Shown: positions 8,578 to 16,816 of the stretch, one piece after another
Layout of the letters: each line of letters opens with the position of its first letter
How positions within the stretch are numbered: position 1 is the stretch's first letter
Assembly: GCF_035917455.1 (NCBI RefSeq)
Contig: NZ_CP109078.1
Location: 3,844,001 to 3,908,000, forward strand
Source: Micromonospora sp. NBC_01796
GTDB taxonomy: Bacteria; Actinomycetota; Actinomycetes; Mycobacteriales; Micromonosporaceae
Length of the DNA stretch: 64,000 nt
Reading direction: 5' to 3'
The notes under the pieces: model-generated
Told to the model about the DNA's origin: nothing
What the model saw: only the letters and a program-made list of their open reading frames with translations
Database searches by the model: none
Program-made: the position numbers and the translations under genes

Positions 8578-8583
8578 CAAGAT
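8578..8583 (+). promoter_or_regulatory. possible leaderless -10 of the DUF4245 gene
   Basis: CAAGAT followed by six bases and GTG 8590. It departs from TANNNT in the first base. It supports the internal GTG as start. Confidence 0.3.
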
Positions 8584-8589
8584 GGGTAC

Positions 8590-9267
8590 GTGGACTCCGC
8601 TGCGCCTACCGACCGTGACTCGTTCGACGGCACCCCGACCGACCGTACCCAGAGTGACCGCGCGCCGGGCCGGCTCGGGTCAAGTGACCGCACTCCGAGT
8701 GACCAGTATCGGGCCGATCCGGACGGCGCCGCCACGGAAGAGGTTGTGGCGGCCGCCACCCGTTCCGAGCGCTCGCCGAAGGACATGGCGATCTCGCTGC
8801 TCGTTCTCCTGATCCCGATCGCGTTGCTGATCGGGTTCTACCGGGTCTTCCTCGGTGGGGACCAGGCGGCCGAGATCGACCCGTCCCCGACCGTCGCCCA
8901 GGCCCGGTCGATCAACGCGTTCCCGGTCAGCGAGCCGGCCGGGCTCGCCGACGGCTGGCGCAGCATCACCGCGACCCTCCAGCGGCCCGAGGGCGCCGTG
9001 ACCCTGCGGCTGGGCTACCTGAGCCCGGACGGCGGCGGCGTCCAGCTCGTGCAGAGCAACGTACCGGCGGAGCGGTTGCTGCCGGCGGAGCTGACCGACC
9101 AGGGTCAGCCGCAGGGCCCGGCCGACGTCGCCGGGCGGAGCTGGCTGACGTACACGGCTCGGGCGGGCGAGCGGGCTCTGGTGCTGATGGAGCCGGGACG
9201 AACGGTGATCGTGGTCGGTTCGGCCCGGGAGAGCGAACTGCGCGATCTGGCCGGATCACTGCGCTAG
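8590..9267 (+). CDS. DUF4245 single-pass membrane protein
   Basis: A 225-residue protein. Its first 60 residues are Asp/Thr/Ser/Arg-rich and disordered, followed by one transmembrane helix (DMAISLLVLLIPIALLIGFY) and an extracytoplasmic beta-rich domain of about 130 residues ending ELRDLAGSLR. DUF4245 proteins sit beside glpX throughout actinobacteria; their function is unknown. The GTG at 8590 is chosen over the longer GTG 8461 frame because the extra 43 residues are Gly/Arg-rich non-coding-like sequence and a -10-like hexamer lies six bases before 8590. Confidence 0.8.
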   Translation: MDSAAPTDRDSFDGTPTDRTQSDRAPGRLGSSDRTPSDQYRADPDGAATEEVVAAATRSERSPKDMAISLLVLLIPIALLIGFYRVFLGGDQAAEIDPSPTVAQARSINAFPVSEPAGLADGWRSITATLQRPEGAVTLRLGYLSPDGGGVQLVQSNVPAERLLPAELTDQGQPQGPADVAGRSWLTYTARAGERALVLMEPGRTVIVVGSARESELRDLAGSLR

Positions 9268-9321
9268 CGAGCGGCGCCGGTGTCGGAAAACCGGGCCGGG
9301 GGCGGATCGGGCCGGGAATGG

Positions 9322-9327
9322 CACACT
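9322..9327 (+). promoter_or_regulatory. possible leaderless -10 of the GntR gene
   Basis: CACACT followed by seven bases and the GTG at 9335; a one-base variant of TANNNT. No Shine-Dalgarno site is present, which supports a leaderless start. Confidence 0.3.
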
Positions 9328-9334
9328 CATCAGG

Positions 9335-10000
9335 GTGAGCGACGTGGCCGCATCGCCGGTGGATGGTGAGCTGGAAAGCTTCAGCCTGGTGGAACTGGCC
9401 GTGCTGCGGCTGAGCCGCGAGATCCTGAGCGGCAAGAGTGATCCCGGCCAGCGCCTGGTCGAGGAGCAGCTGACCCGGCGGCTGGGGATCAGCCGGGCAC
9501 CGTTGCGGGAGGCGCTGCGGCTGCTGGCCCAGCAGGGGCTGGTCGAGCACGTACCGCGCCGGGGAGCCAGGGTCGCCACCCTCTCCGACCGGGACGTGGC
9601 CGAGCTGTACGCCGTACGGGACGTGCTGGAGCGGCACGCGGTGGAGTCGGCGTTGCCGGTGGCGCAGGACAGTGACCTGAGCGGGTTGCGGGACGCGATC
9701 GAGCGGATGCGCGAGGCGACCGCGTCCGAGGACCGGTTGGGGGTGGCAGAGGCGCACCGGGCGTTCCACGTGGCGGTGGTCGCGCTCGCCGGCAACCGCC
9801 AGCTCACCGTGATCTACGAGTCGATCCTGGTCCGGTTGCAGCTCTACATGGCGGTAAACCTGCGCCGGGAGTCCGAGAACGCACAGCCGTCGGACGCCGT
9901 ACGCCGGCACGAGCGGCTGCTCAAGGCGGTGGCGGCGGGGGAGCCGGCAGCGGTGATCGCCGAGTTGGGCGCGCACGGGGGCCGTTCGTACCTCGACTGA
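9335..10000 (+). CDS. GntR-family regulator, FCD subfamily
   Basis: A 221-residue cytoplasmic repressor-type protein. It has an N-terminal winged helix (residues about 20-85: LSREILSGKSDPGQRLVEE, then LGISRAPLREALRLL) and a C-terminal all-helical FCD ligand domain (residues about 92-215) with acidic and His residues suited to metal or carboxylate binding (DVLERHAVE, AEAHRAFHVAV). It lies directly upstream of the allophanate hydrolase operon on the same strand, 142 bp away. That gap holds two CGACA/TGTCG palindromes, so it is the likely local regulator and its effector is probably a pathway intermediate (inference). Confidence 0.88.
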   Translation: MSDVAASPVDGELESFSLVELAVLRLSREILSGKSDPGQRLVEEQLTRRLGISRAPLREALRLLAQQGLVEHVPRRGARVATLSDRDVAELYAVRDVLERHAVESALPVAQDSDLSGLRDAIERMREATASEDRLGVAEAHRAFHVAVVALAGNRQLTVIYESILVRLQLYMAVNLRRESENAQPSDAVRRHERLLKAVAAGEPAAVIAELGAHGGRSYLD

Positions 10001-10080
10001 TCCGGGTCCGGCGGGCTCCCGCTGCCGGCCGGAGTCCGGCGGCGGTGAACCGAACTGCCGACGGGCGGGGGAGTGATCCG

Positions 10081-10133
10081 CGACACATTGTCGTTACCTT
10101 TGCCGCCGTTGGCGGAAACAGAAACTGTCGACA
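10081..10133. promoter_or_regulatory. paired palindromes, candidate GntR operators
   Basis: CGACA-CAT-TGTCG at 10081-10093 and TGTCGACA at 10126-10133 share the same half-site. The second overlaps the putative -10 hexamer GACAAT (10130-10135), where a bound repressor would block RNA polymerase. FCD-type GntR proteins commonly bind short palindromes of this kind. Confidence 0.5.
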
Positions 10134-10135
10134 AT
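10130..10135 (+). promoter_or_regulatory. putative leaderless -10 of the allophanate hydrolase operon
   Basis: GACAAT followed by seven bases and ATG 10143, with no Shine-Dalgarno site. TTGGCG at 10109-10114 is a possible -35 with a short 15-bp spacer. Confidence 0.35.
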
Positions 10136-10142
10136 CGACCGT

Positions 10143-11993
10143 ATGGCAGCCCCGACATCCCCGCTGACCGACCTCCGGCAGGCGTACACCGGTGGCCGGC
10201 GGACCACCGTCGACACGGTGGAACAGGTCCTGACGGAGTTGGCCCGCGAGGACGACCGGAACGTCTGGATCAGCACGGTGCCGCCGGCCGAGCTGCGGGC
10301 CCGCGCAGCCGACCTGCACCGGATGAGGGACCGGATGGACCGGCTCCCGCTCTACGGGGTGCCGTTCGCGGTCAAGGACAACATCGACGTCGCGGGGCTG
10401 CCCACCACCGCCGGCTGTCCCGAGTTCGCGTACCTGCCCGAGCGGACCGCCCCGGTGGTCCGGCGACTGCTCGACGCGGGCGCGATCCTGGTCGGCAAGA
10501 CCAACCTCGACCAGTTCGCCACCGGGCTGACCGGATCGCGGTCGCCGTACGGCAGGGTCGAGAGCGTCTTCGGCGGCGGTCTCGTCGCCGGCGGCTCCAG
10601 TTCCGGTTCGGCCGTCGCGGTCGCCGCCGGCTCGGTCACCTTCGCACTGGGTACGGACACCGCCGGCTCCGGTCGGGTGCCGGCCGCCCTCAACGGCATC
10701 GTCGGCCTCAAACCGACCCGAGGACTGCTCAGCACGTCCGGCGTGGTGCCGGCGTGCCGCTCGCTGGACTGCGTCTCCGTCTTCACCGCCGAGGTGACCG
10801 ACGCGGTGACCGTCCTGGAGGTCGCCCGTGGTGTCGACGCCGAAGACCCGTGGAGCCGGCCGCTGCCGGCTCACCTGGTCGAGCCGCGCGACCCGGCGAC
10901 GCTCCGGCTCGGTCTCCCGCCCGTGGCACAACTCGACTTCTTCGGCGACCAAGGCCAGGCCGACCGGTACGCACACAGCCTCGCCGGGCTGACCAAAGCG
11001 GTGGCCGGCACGTCCCCGATCGACCCGGTGCCGCTGCTCGAAGCCGGTGACCTGCTCTACCAGGGCCCCTGGGTCGCCGAACGGCTGGCCACCCTCGACG
11101 GTTTCCTCCGGGCACGTCCGGACGCGCTGCTGCCGGTCACCCGTACCGTCCTGGAGAGTGGCCGGCGGTTCGACGCGGTCGACACGTTCCGGGCGCTGCA
11201 CCGGTTGCAGGAGCTCCGGGCCTGGACCGACCGGCTCTGGGAGCGGGTCGACGTGCTGGTGCTGCCGACCATCGGGACCACGTTCACCCTCGCGGAGATC
11301 GCCGAGGAGCCGATCGCCCGCAACCTGGTGCTCGGCCGGTACACCCAGTTCGTCAACCTGCTCGACCTGGCCGCCGTGACGATCCCGAACGGCTTCACCG
11401 CCGACGGCCGCCCGGCCAGCCTCACCCTGATCGGACCGGCGTTCAGCGACACCACGCTCGCCCGGCTCGCCGCCGCGATCACCGCACCGGACCAGCCGGC
11501 TGTCGCTCCCGCGCCACCCGCGAACGGGAGCGCGGTCACGCCTGAGCGGATCGACGAACCCGCGCTGCTGGTCGCCGTGGTCGGTCGGCACCTGACCGGT
11601 GAGTCGCACAACGGTGAACTGGTCGAACGCGGAGCGGTGCTGGCGGGTACGGCGTACACGGCTCCGCTCTACCGGCTCTACCGCCTGCCCACGCCGGACG
11701 GGACCGGGCTGCCGGGTCTGGTCCGGGTGAGCACCACCGGGCACTCCGGCACCGGGGTGTCGATCGAGGTGGAGCTCTGGCGACTGCCCCCGACCGCCCT
11801 CGGCGGCCTGCTGGACGGCGTACCCGCCCCGCTCGGGCTGGGCCGGCTCCGGCTCACCGACGGGCGCGAGGTCCTCGGCTTCCTCTGCGAGTCCTACGCC
11901 GCCGGCGCCGGAACCGAGGACATCAGCGCGACCGGCGGCTGGCGGGCGTACCGCCGGACCGTGGCATCGACGACAACAGGGAGGACCACATGA
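10143..11993 (+). CDS. atzF: allophanate hydrolase (AtzF-like)
   Basis: Cytoplasmic amidase of 616 residues that hydrolyses allophanate, releasing ammonia and CO2. The amidase-signature domain fills residues about 20-450, with a Ser-Ser-Lys triad read as Lys78 (PFAVKDN), Ser152 (GGSSSGS) and Ser176 (DTAGSGR). The spacings of 74 and 24 equal those I recall for AtzF of Pseudomonas sp. ADP (Lys91, Ser165, Ser189). The second, GGCT-like domain of true allophanate hydrolases is present at about 475-605, which separates it from generic amidases. First gene of the operon; its TGA overlaps the ATG of the next gene. No biotin carboxylase partner is nearby, so allophanate is more likely to come from biuret-type compounds than from urea carboxylation. 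Confidence 0.93.
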   Translation: MAAPTSPLTDLRQAYTGGRRTTVDTVEQVLTELAREDDRNVWISTVPPAELRARAADLHRMRDRMDRLPLYGVPFAVKDNIDVAGLPTTAGCPEFAYLPERTAPVVRRLLDAGAILVGKTNLDQFATGLTGSRSPYGRVESVFGGGLVAGGSSSGSAVAVAAGSVTFALGTDTAGSGRVPAALNGIVGLKPTRGLLSTSGVVPACRSLDCVSVFTAEVTDAVTVLEVARGVDAEDPWSRPLPAHLVEPRDPATLRLGLPPVAQLDFFGDQGQADRYAHSLAGLTKAVAGTSPIDPVPLLEAGDLLYQGPWVAERLATLDGFLRARPDALLPVTRTVLESGRRFDAVDTFRALHRLQELRAWTDRLWERVDVLVLPTIGTTFTLAEIAEEPIARNLVLGRYTQFVNLLDLAAVTIPNGFTADGRPASLTLIGPAFSDTTLARLAAAITAPDQPAVAPAPPANGSAVTPERIDEPALLVAVVGRHLTGESHNGELVERGAVLAGTAYTAPLYRLYRLPTPDGTGLPGLVRVSTTGHSGTGVSIEVELWRLPPTALGGLLDGVPAPLGLGRLRLTDGREVLGFLCESYAAGAGTEDISATGGWRAYRRTVASTTTGRTT

Positions 11994-12679
11994 CGCGGAT
12001 AGGGCCGGTCAAGGCCGACCCGTACCTCTGGCCGTACGACGGTTCGGCTCCGGTCGAGCGCACCGCACTGCTCTGCATCGACTGGCAGACCGACTTCTGC
12101 GGGCCGGGCGGCTACGTCGACAGCATGGGTTACGACATCGGGCTGACCAGGGCAGGCCTGCCGGCCACCGCCCGACTGCTCGCCCACGTCCGGGCGCTCG
12201 GGATGCTGGTCGTACACACCCGGGAGGGACACGATCCGGACCTGTCCGACCTGCCCGCCAACAAGCGGTGGCGGTCCGCGCAGATCGGCGCGGAGATCGG
12301 TGCTCCCGGCCCGCGTGGCCGGATCCTGGTACGGGGCGAGCCGGGCTGGGAGATCGTGCCCGAGGTCGCACCGGCACCGGGGGAGGTCGTGGTCGACAAG
12401 CCCGGCAAGGGCGCGTTCTACGCCACCAACCTCGACCTGGTGCTGCGTACCCGGGGCATCACCCACCTGATCCTCACCGGGATCACCACCGACGTGTGCG
12501 TGCACACCACGATGCGGGAGGCCAACGACCGGGGCTACGAGTGCCTCATCCTCGCCGACTGCACCGGGGCCACCGACCCGACCAACCACGCCGCCGCGCT
12601 GCACATGGTGACCATGCAGGGCGGCGTCTTCGGTGCCGTCGCCACCGCCGACGACGTCATCAACGCCACCACGACCTGA
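11990..12679 (+). CDS. biuH: cysteine hydrolase, biuret hydrolase-like
   Basis: A 229-residue isochorismatase-superfamily amidohydrolase. The triad is read as Asp31 (CIDWQTDF), Lys137 (VVDKPGK) and Cys170 (TTDVCVHTT), with Gln210 (MQGGVFG). Spacings 106, 33 and 40 equal those I recall for biuret hydrolase of Rhizobium leguminosarum (Asp36, Lys142, Cys175, Gln215). Predicted to convert biuret to allophanate and ammonia, feeding the coupled AtzF-like enzyme. The ATG overlaps the atzF stop (ATGA). It is a diverged paralogue of the next gene. Other family members act on N-carbamoyl compounds or ureidoacrylate, so biuret is a strong inference, not proof. Confidence 0.82.
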   Translation: MTRIGPVKADPYLWPYDGSAPVERTALLCIDWQTDFCGPGGYVDSMGYDIGLTRAGLPATARLLAHVRALGMLVVHTREGHDPDLSDLPANKRWRSAQIGAEIGAPGPRGRILVRGEPGWEIVPEVAPAPGEVVVDKPGKGAFYATNLDLVLRTRGITHLILTGITTDVCVHTTMREANDRGYECLILADCTGATDPTNHAAALHMVTMQGGVFGAVATADDVINATTT

Positions 12680-12711
12680 TCCGGCACCCCCCGAGTCGTT
12701 GAGGAGTGGTC

Positions 12712-13398
12712 ATGCGCAGCGTCGACGCGCGCCCTTCCCCGTACACCTTCGACCCCGCGACCACCGCGCTGCTGGTGATCGACATGCAGCGCGACTTCCT
12801 GGAGCCCGGCGGCTTCGGCGAGAGCCTCGGGAACGACGTCGCCGAACTCCGGCGCACCATCCCCCCGCTGGCCGCGCTGCTGACCGCCGTACGGGCGGCC
12901 GGTCTGACCGTCATCCACACCCGTGAGGGCCATCGGCCCGACCTGTCCGACTGCCCACCGGCGAAGCTGCACCGGGGCGCCCCGAGCAAACGGATCGGTG
13001 ACCCCGGCCCGAACGGCCGGATCCTGATCCGGGGCGAGTACGGCCACGACATCATCGACGAGCTGAGGCCGGTCGCCGGTGAGCCGGTGGTCGACAAGCC
13101 GGGCAAGGGCGCCTTCTACGACACCGAACTCGAATCCCTGCTCGCCGAGCGGGGGATCCGCAGTCTGCTGGTGACCGGGGTGACCACCGAGGTCTGCGTA
13201 CACACCACTGTCCGGGAGGCCAACGACCGGGGGTACGAGTGCCTCGTGCTCGCCGACTGCGTCGGGTCCTACTTCCCCGAGTTCCAGCGGATCGGGCTCG
13301 ACATGATCGCCGCCCAGGGCGGGATCTTCGGCTGGGTCGGGGACTCCGCCGACCTGCGCCACGCACTGCACACCACGTCCGTGTTGCAATCCTCCTGA
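12712..13398 (+). CDS. second cysteine hydrolase, possible triuret or ureido hydrolase
   Basis: A 228-residue isochorismatase-superfamily hydrolase and paralogue of the preceding gene. The triad is read as Asp24 (VIDMQRDF), Lys129 (VVDKPGK) and Cys162 (TTEVCVHTT), with Gln202 (AQGGIFG). The ATG at 12712 is chosen because GAGGAG ends five bases upstream; the GTG at 12706 is part of that ribosome site. It shares HTREGHxPDLSD and [10 protein letters not shown] with its neighbour but differs around the pocket (for example [10 protein letters not shown] in place of TNHAAALHM). Two such enzymes in one operon fit successive steps, such as triuret to carboxybiuret and biuret to allophanate. Substrate assignment is inferred. 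Confidence 0.75.
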   Translation: MRSVDARPSPYTFDPATTALLVIDMQRDFLEPGGFGESLGNDVAELRRTIPPLAALLTAVRAAGLTVIHTREGHRPDLSDCPPAKLHRGAPSKRIGDPGPNGRILIRGEYGHDIIDELRPVAGEPVVDKPGKGAFYDTELESLLAERGIRSLLVTGVTTEVCVHTTVREANDRGYECLVLADCVGSYFPEFQRIGLDMIAAQGGIFGWVGDSADLRHALHTTSVLQSS

Positions 13399-13410
13399 CC
13401 GGGAGCAGTC

Positions 13411-15018
13411 ATGGTCAAGATCGAGTCGTCCGCCGCCCCGCTGCCGTACTGGGTCCGCGGCGACACCAACGCCTTCTTCGGCTTCGGCGTCAACGTCCTG
13501 GTCAACGTACTCACGTTGACCGGGCTCTGCCTCGGAGTGATCAAACTCGGCTCCGGTGACGTGTTCGGCACCATCCTGCCCGCGCTGGGCATCGCCCTGG
13601 TCGCCGGCAACGTCTACTACACGCTGCTCGCCCGCCGGCTGGCCCGCCGGGAGAACCGGACCGACGTCACCGCGCTGCCGTACGGGCCGAGCGTGCCACA
13701 CATGTTCATCGTCATCTTCGTGATCATGTTGCCGATCTACCTGCGTACGCAGGACCCCCGGCAGGCCTGGCAGGCCGGTGTCGCCTGGGCGTTCATCATT
13801 GGCGTGATCGTGCTCATCGGCGCGTTCGTCGGCCCGTACATCCGCCGGTACGCGCCGCGCGCCGCACTGCTCGGCACCCTCGCCGGCATCTCCATCACCT
13901 TCATCTCGATGAACCCGGCCGGTCAGATGTGGCGGATGGCCTGGATCGCCCTGCCGGTGCTGGCGCTGCTGCTGATCGGCCTGCTCACCGACGTCAAACT
14001 TCCCGGCAACATCCCGATCGGCCTGGCCGCCCTGCTGCTCGGTACGGCCATCGGCTGGATCGGTGGGGCGATGTCGGTGCCGGACGTGAGCGCCGCGGCG
14101 CGGGACATCGCGTTCGCCGTACCGTCGTTCGAGTTCGGGTTGCTGGTCGACGGGCTCACCGACATGGCGCCCCTGCTCGCCACCGCCATCCCGCTCGGGG
14201 TCTACAACTTCACCGAGGGCATGACAAACGTGGAGAGCGCGGCCACCGCCGGTGACAACTACAACCTGCGCAGCGTGCTGCTCGCCGACGGTGCGGGTGC
14301 GGTGGTCGGGGCGGCGCTCGGCTCCCCGTTCCCGCCCGCGGTCTACGTCGGGCACCCCGGCTGGAAGGCGGCCGGTGGCCGGAGCGGCTATTCGATGGCC
14401 ACCGGCGTGGTCATCGCGCTCCTCTGCTTCCTGGGCATGTTCGGCCTGTTGTCCACCATCTTCCCGACCGCGGCGATCGTACCGATCCTGCTCTACATCG
14501 GACTGCTGATCGGGGCGCAGGCGTTCCAGGCGACTCCCCGGGCCCACGCGGCGGCGGTGGTCGCGGCGCTGATCCCGAACATCGCGGCGTGGGCGACCGG
14601 TCAGATGGACAACGCCCTGGCCGCTGCCGGTACGAGCGCCGCCGAGGTCGGCGATGCCGCGCTGGCCGGCGCCGGGGTGGTGTACGACGGGCTGCTGGTG
14701 CTCGGTCAGGGCGCCATCCTCGCCGGGCTGGTGCTGGGCGCACTGGTCGCGTTCATCATCGACAAACGCTTCTGGCAGGCGACGAGCACAGCCGGGGCGG
14801 GAGCGGTCCTGTCCTTCATCGGGTTGATCCACGGCCCGCAGATCGAGTGGAACGCGAACGGTCAGGTCGCCCTCGGTTACCTCTTCGTCGCACTGATCTG
14901 CGCCGCCTTCGCCCTCGCGAAGATCCCCCCGCGCGTACCCGACCCCGACGAACAGGATCTCGACTCCCCGCCCACCCCGGAACCCGCCCCCGTTCCCGCC
15001 CCCGCCTCGTCGGTCTGA
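13411..15018 (+). CDS. NCS2/AzgA-like permease
   Basis: A 535-residue integral membrane protein with about 12-14 helices. The central stretch (FTEGMTNVESAATAGDNYN, LLADGAGAVVGAALGS, then GGRSGYSMATGV) matches the nucleobase-cation symporter-2/AzgA fold, whose members import purines, pyrimidines or similar planar nitrogen compounds. The C-terminal 30 residues are a Pro/Glu-rich tail. Starting 12 bases after the second cysteine hydrolase, behind GGGAGCAG, it is clearly in the same operon. The likely cargo is therefore the pathway substrate (biuret, triuret or a related ureide), which is inference from context. Confidence 0.8.
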   Translation: MVKIESSAAPLPYWVRGDTNAFFGFGVNVLVNVLTLTGLCLGVIKLGSGDVFGTILPALGIALVAGNVYYTLLARRLARRENRTDVTALPYGPSVPHMFIVIFVIMLPIYLRTQDPRQAWQAGVAWAFIIGVIVLIGAFVGPYIRRYAPRAALLGTLAGISITFISMNPAGQMWRMAWIALPVLALLLIGLLTDVKLPGNIPIGLAALLLGTAIGWIGGAMSVPDVSAAARDIAFAVPSFEFGLLVDGLTDMAPLLATAIPLGVYNFTEGMTNVESAATAGDNYNLRSVLLADGAGAVVGAALGSPFPPAVYVGHPGWKAAGGRSGYSMATGVVIALLCFLGMFGLLSTIFPTAAIVPILLYIGLLIGAQAFQATPRAHAAAVVAALIPNIAAWATGQMDNALAAAGTSAAEVGDAALAGAGVVYDGLLVLGQGAILAGLVLGALVAFIIDKRFWQATSTAGAGAVLSFIGLIHGPQIEWNANGQVALGYLFVALICAAFALAKIPPRVPDPDEQDLDSPPTPEPAPVPAPASSV

Positions 15019-15021
15019 GCC

Positions 15022-15435
15022 ATGGGGGTGGAGACGGGCGTGGAGTTGGCGGTGGATCGGGGTGAGGTGGTGGCCGAGGTGATGGCGGCCTTCCTCGCGT
15101 ACGAGGAGGCGTTGGTGGCGGGCGATCCGGAGCGGATCGTCGGGTACTTCTGGGATGCGCCGCAGACGGTACGGTTCGGCATCGCCGACCATCAGGACGG
15201 CTTCGAGGAGCAGCGGGCGTGGCGGGCGGCCCAGCCGCCGCTGCCGCCGGGCCGGTGGCTGCGGGGCACCCGGGTCACCACGTTCGGTGCCGACTTCGCC
15301 GTGGTCACCACCCTCTTCGGGTACGCCGACGGCGACGCGACCGGACGCCAGTCCCAGACCTGGGTACGCCTGCCGGTCGGTTGGCGGATCGTCGGCGCGC
15401 ACGTCTCCGAACCGCAGTCGACGGTGGTGCCGTGA
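15022..15435 (+). CDS. AtzH/HpxZ-like protein (DUF3225, SnoaL-like)
   Basis: A 137-residue single-domain protein of the NTF2/SnoaL fold; RFGIADHQDGFEEQRAWR and the C-terminal WVRLPVGWRIVGAHVSEP are typical of the AtzH/HpxZ group. AtzH is reported to hydrolyse 1,3-dicarboxyurea to allophanate, with Tyr22 and Arg46 essential. Here Tyr27 (FLAYEEAL) and Arg51 (TVRFGIAD) have exactly the same 24-residue spacing. It starts four bases after the permease and is the last gene of the operon. AtzG and AtzE, its usual partners, are absent, so either the carboxybiuret amidase role is taken by one of the cysteine hydrolases or the protein acts on another ureide. Confidence 0.75.
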   Translation: MGVETGVELAVDRGEVVAEVMAAFLAYEEALVAGDPERIVGYFWDAPQTVRFGIADHQDGFEEQRAWRAAQPPLPPGRWLRGTRVTTFGADFAVVTTLFGYADGDATGRQSQTWVRLPVGWRIVGAHVSEPQSTVVP

Positions 15436-15569
15436 GGGAAATTTATGGCAGACCTGAGCTAGGTTTATGTAACAATTAAGGGTTTCTGCGGCAAAGATGT
15501 CCAGGCGTTAGGCTACGGCGTTCAGCCAGCGGCGTACCGACGCCGAGACATCTCGAAGGGGATCCCCAC

Positions 15570-16370
15570 GTGAGAATTCGGCGATCGAGCGTCATCGTTC
15601 TCGTCGGCGCGGTTCTGTTCGTCCCCGGGCTCGCCGCGTGCGAGCCGGGGGGCGTCAAGACCGCCGCCTCGCAGAGCCCGTCCACCTCCACCGATCCCAA
15701 GCAGGCCCTGCTCGCCTCCACCCTGGAGATCGCCAAGGGCAACTTCAGCTTTGCCATGAAGGGCGACAGCCTGGCCGGCGAGGGTGTGGTGCACCTGCCC
15801 AGCAACAGCGCCCGGGTGAAGCTGACCACCGGCGACGCCGGCAGCTCCGCCCTGGCGATGGACATGATCTACATCGGGTCGGACAGCTGGATCAAGATCA
15901 AGGGCGCGGGGCTGGAGAGCGTGCCCGGGTTGGGTCAGCTCGCCACCGGCAACTACCACCACCTCGACAAGACCAAGATCAAGGGGATCGCGGCGCTGGA
16001 CTTCGACTTCCAGGACGTCGACCCGGCCGGTGCCGCCCAGCTCACCCAGGCCGTGGTTGACGTACAGAGGAGCGGCGCCGACCTGTTCACCGGCAACATC
16101 GACCTGACCAAGGCAACCGATTCCCGGCTGGCCGAGCAGTCGGTCATCGAGAACCTCGGCGCCCAGGCGACCAAGCTGCCCTTCGAGGCGAAGGTCGACC
16201 AGCAGGGCCGGCTCGTCCAGTTGACCATCAAGGTGCCGGCGGTCGGCCAGAACGCGGCACAGGACCTTCAGGTGACCTACTCCGACTACGGTTCGGCCAC
16301 CGCGCCGACGGCACCGCCGGCCGGCGAGGTCGTCGAGACGCCGGCCTCGGTGTACGACCTGTTCAAGTAG
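15570..16370 (+). CDS. LppX/LprG-family lipoprotein
   Basis: A 266-residue secreted lipoprotein. The signal peptide ends in the lipobox LAAC (Cys24), giving attachment to the outer face of the membrane. Residues about 35-255 form the LppX_LprAFG beta/alpha half-barrel, whose hydrophobic cavity in mycobacterial members carries lipids or lipoglycans across the envelope. The GTG at 15570 follows AAGGGGA with good spacing. An AT-richer promoter stretch (15436-15540) and a terminator at 16391-16421 make it monocistronic. The bound lipid is not predictable. Confidence 0.85.
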   Translation: MRIRRSSVIVLVGAVLFVPGLAACEPGGVKTAASQSPSTSTDPKQALLASTLEIAKGNFSFAMKGDSLAGEGVVHLPSNSARVKLTTGDAGSSALAMDMIYIGSDSWIKIKGAGLESVPGLGQLATGNYHHLDKTKIKGIAALDFDFQDVDPAGAAQLTQAVVDVQRSGADLFTGNIDLTKATDSRLAEQSVIENLGAQATKLPFEAKVDQQGRLVQLTIKVPAVGQNAAQDLQVTYSDYGSATAPTAPPAGEVVETPASVYDLFK

Positions 16371-16390
16371 GTCGACACCCGGTACTGACC

Positions 16391-16421
16391 CGATGGGGAC
16401 GGCCACGTGCCGTCCCCATCG
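16391..16421. terminator. bidirectional terminator between the lipoprotein gene and xseB
   Basis: CGATGGGGACGGC (16391-16403) pairs perfectly with GCCGTCCCCATCG (16409-16421) around a 5-base loop, between two convergent genes. Confidence 0.85.
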
Positions 16422-16463
16422 CGTACCCGGATCCGGGCTGCGGACCGGCGGCGGGGTCGGGGA

Positions 16464-16703
16464 TCAGGCGGTGGCGTTGCCCTCCCGGGCCCGGCGGGCG
16501 GCGTCGATCCGGTCCCGGGCGCCGTCGAGCCAGCGCTGGCAGACCTCGGCCAGCCGCTCGCCGCGCTCCCAGAGCGCCAACGACTCCTCCAGCGAGGTCC
16601 CGCCGGTCTCCAGCCGCTCCACCACCGACGCCAACTCGGCCCGGGCCTGCTCGTAACTGAGCTTCTCGTCCGGGGCGGCGGTCCGCTTCTTCTCGTCAGT
16701 CAT
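16464..16703 (-). CDS. xseB: exodeoxyribonuclease VII small subunit
   Basis: A 79-residue helical protein ([37 protein letters not shown]), the canonical XseB fold of two antiparallel helices. Several copies bind one XseA to form exonuclease VII, which degrades single-stranded DNA in recombination and mismatch repair. The ATG at 16703 is favoured (MTDEKK), behind GAGATGGGA; a longer frame adds six residues. It lies downstream of xseA on the same strand, separated by a repeat-containing spacer of 113 bp. Confidence 0.95.
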   Translation of the reverse strand: MTDEKKRTAAPDEKLSYEQARAELASVVERLETGGTSLEESLALWERGERLAEVCQRWLDGARDRIDAARRAREGNATA

Positions 16704-16718
16704 GATTTCCCATCTCGG

Positions 16719-16808
16719 CACGGCAGGTCACGTCGGAGGCACGGCAGGTTACGTCGAAGGCGCGGCAGGTCACGTCGAAGGGCACGGCGCGGCAGGTCAC
16801 GTCGGAAG
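16719..16808. repeat. four 21-bp direct repeats between xseA and xseB
   Basis: Units at 16719-16739, 16740-16760, 16761-16781 and 16788-16808 share the core CGGCAGGTCACGTCG with one to three changes each; the last is offset by six bases. The array fills the xseA-xseB spacer and ends just before the xseB ribosome site. Confidence 0.85.
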
Positions 16809-16816
16809 ATCACCCG

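Noticed and set aside
12535-15402. Open frame of 955 codons on the minus strand across the nitrogen operon
   Set aside because: Antisense to four well-supported genes, composition (Arg/Asp/Gly/Gln) typical of shadow frames, no recognisable domain.
10143-15435. Urea amidolyase (urea carboxylase plus allophanate hydrolase) system
   Set aside because: No biotin-dependent carboxylase gene is present in the window, and the cysteine hydrolases point to other sources of allophanate.
16719-16808. CRISPR array
   Set aside because: The repeats are contiguous without unique spacers of constant length, and no cas gene is near.
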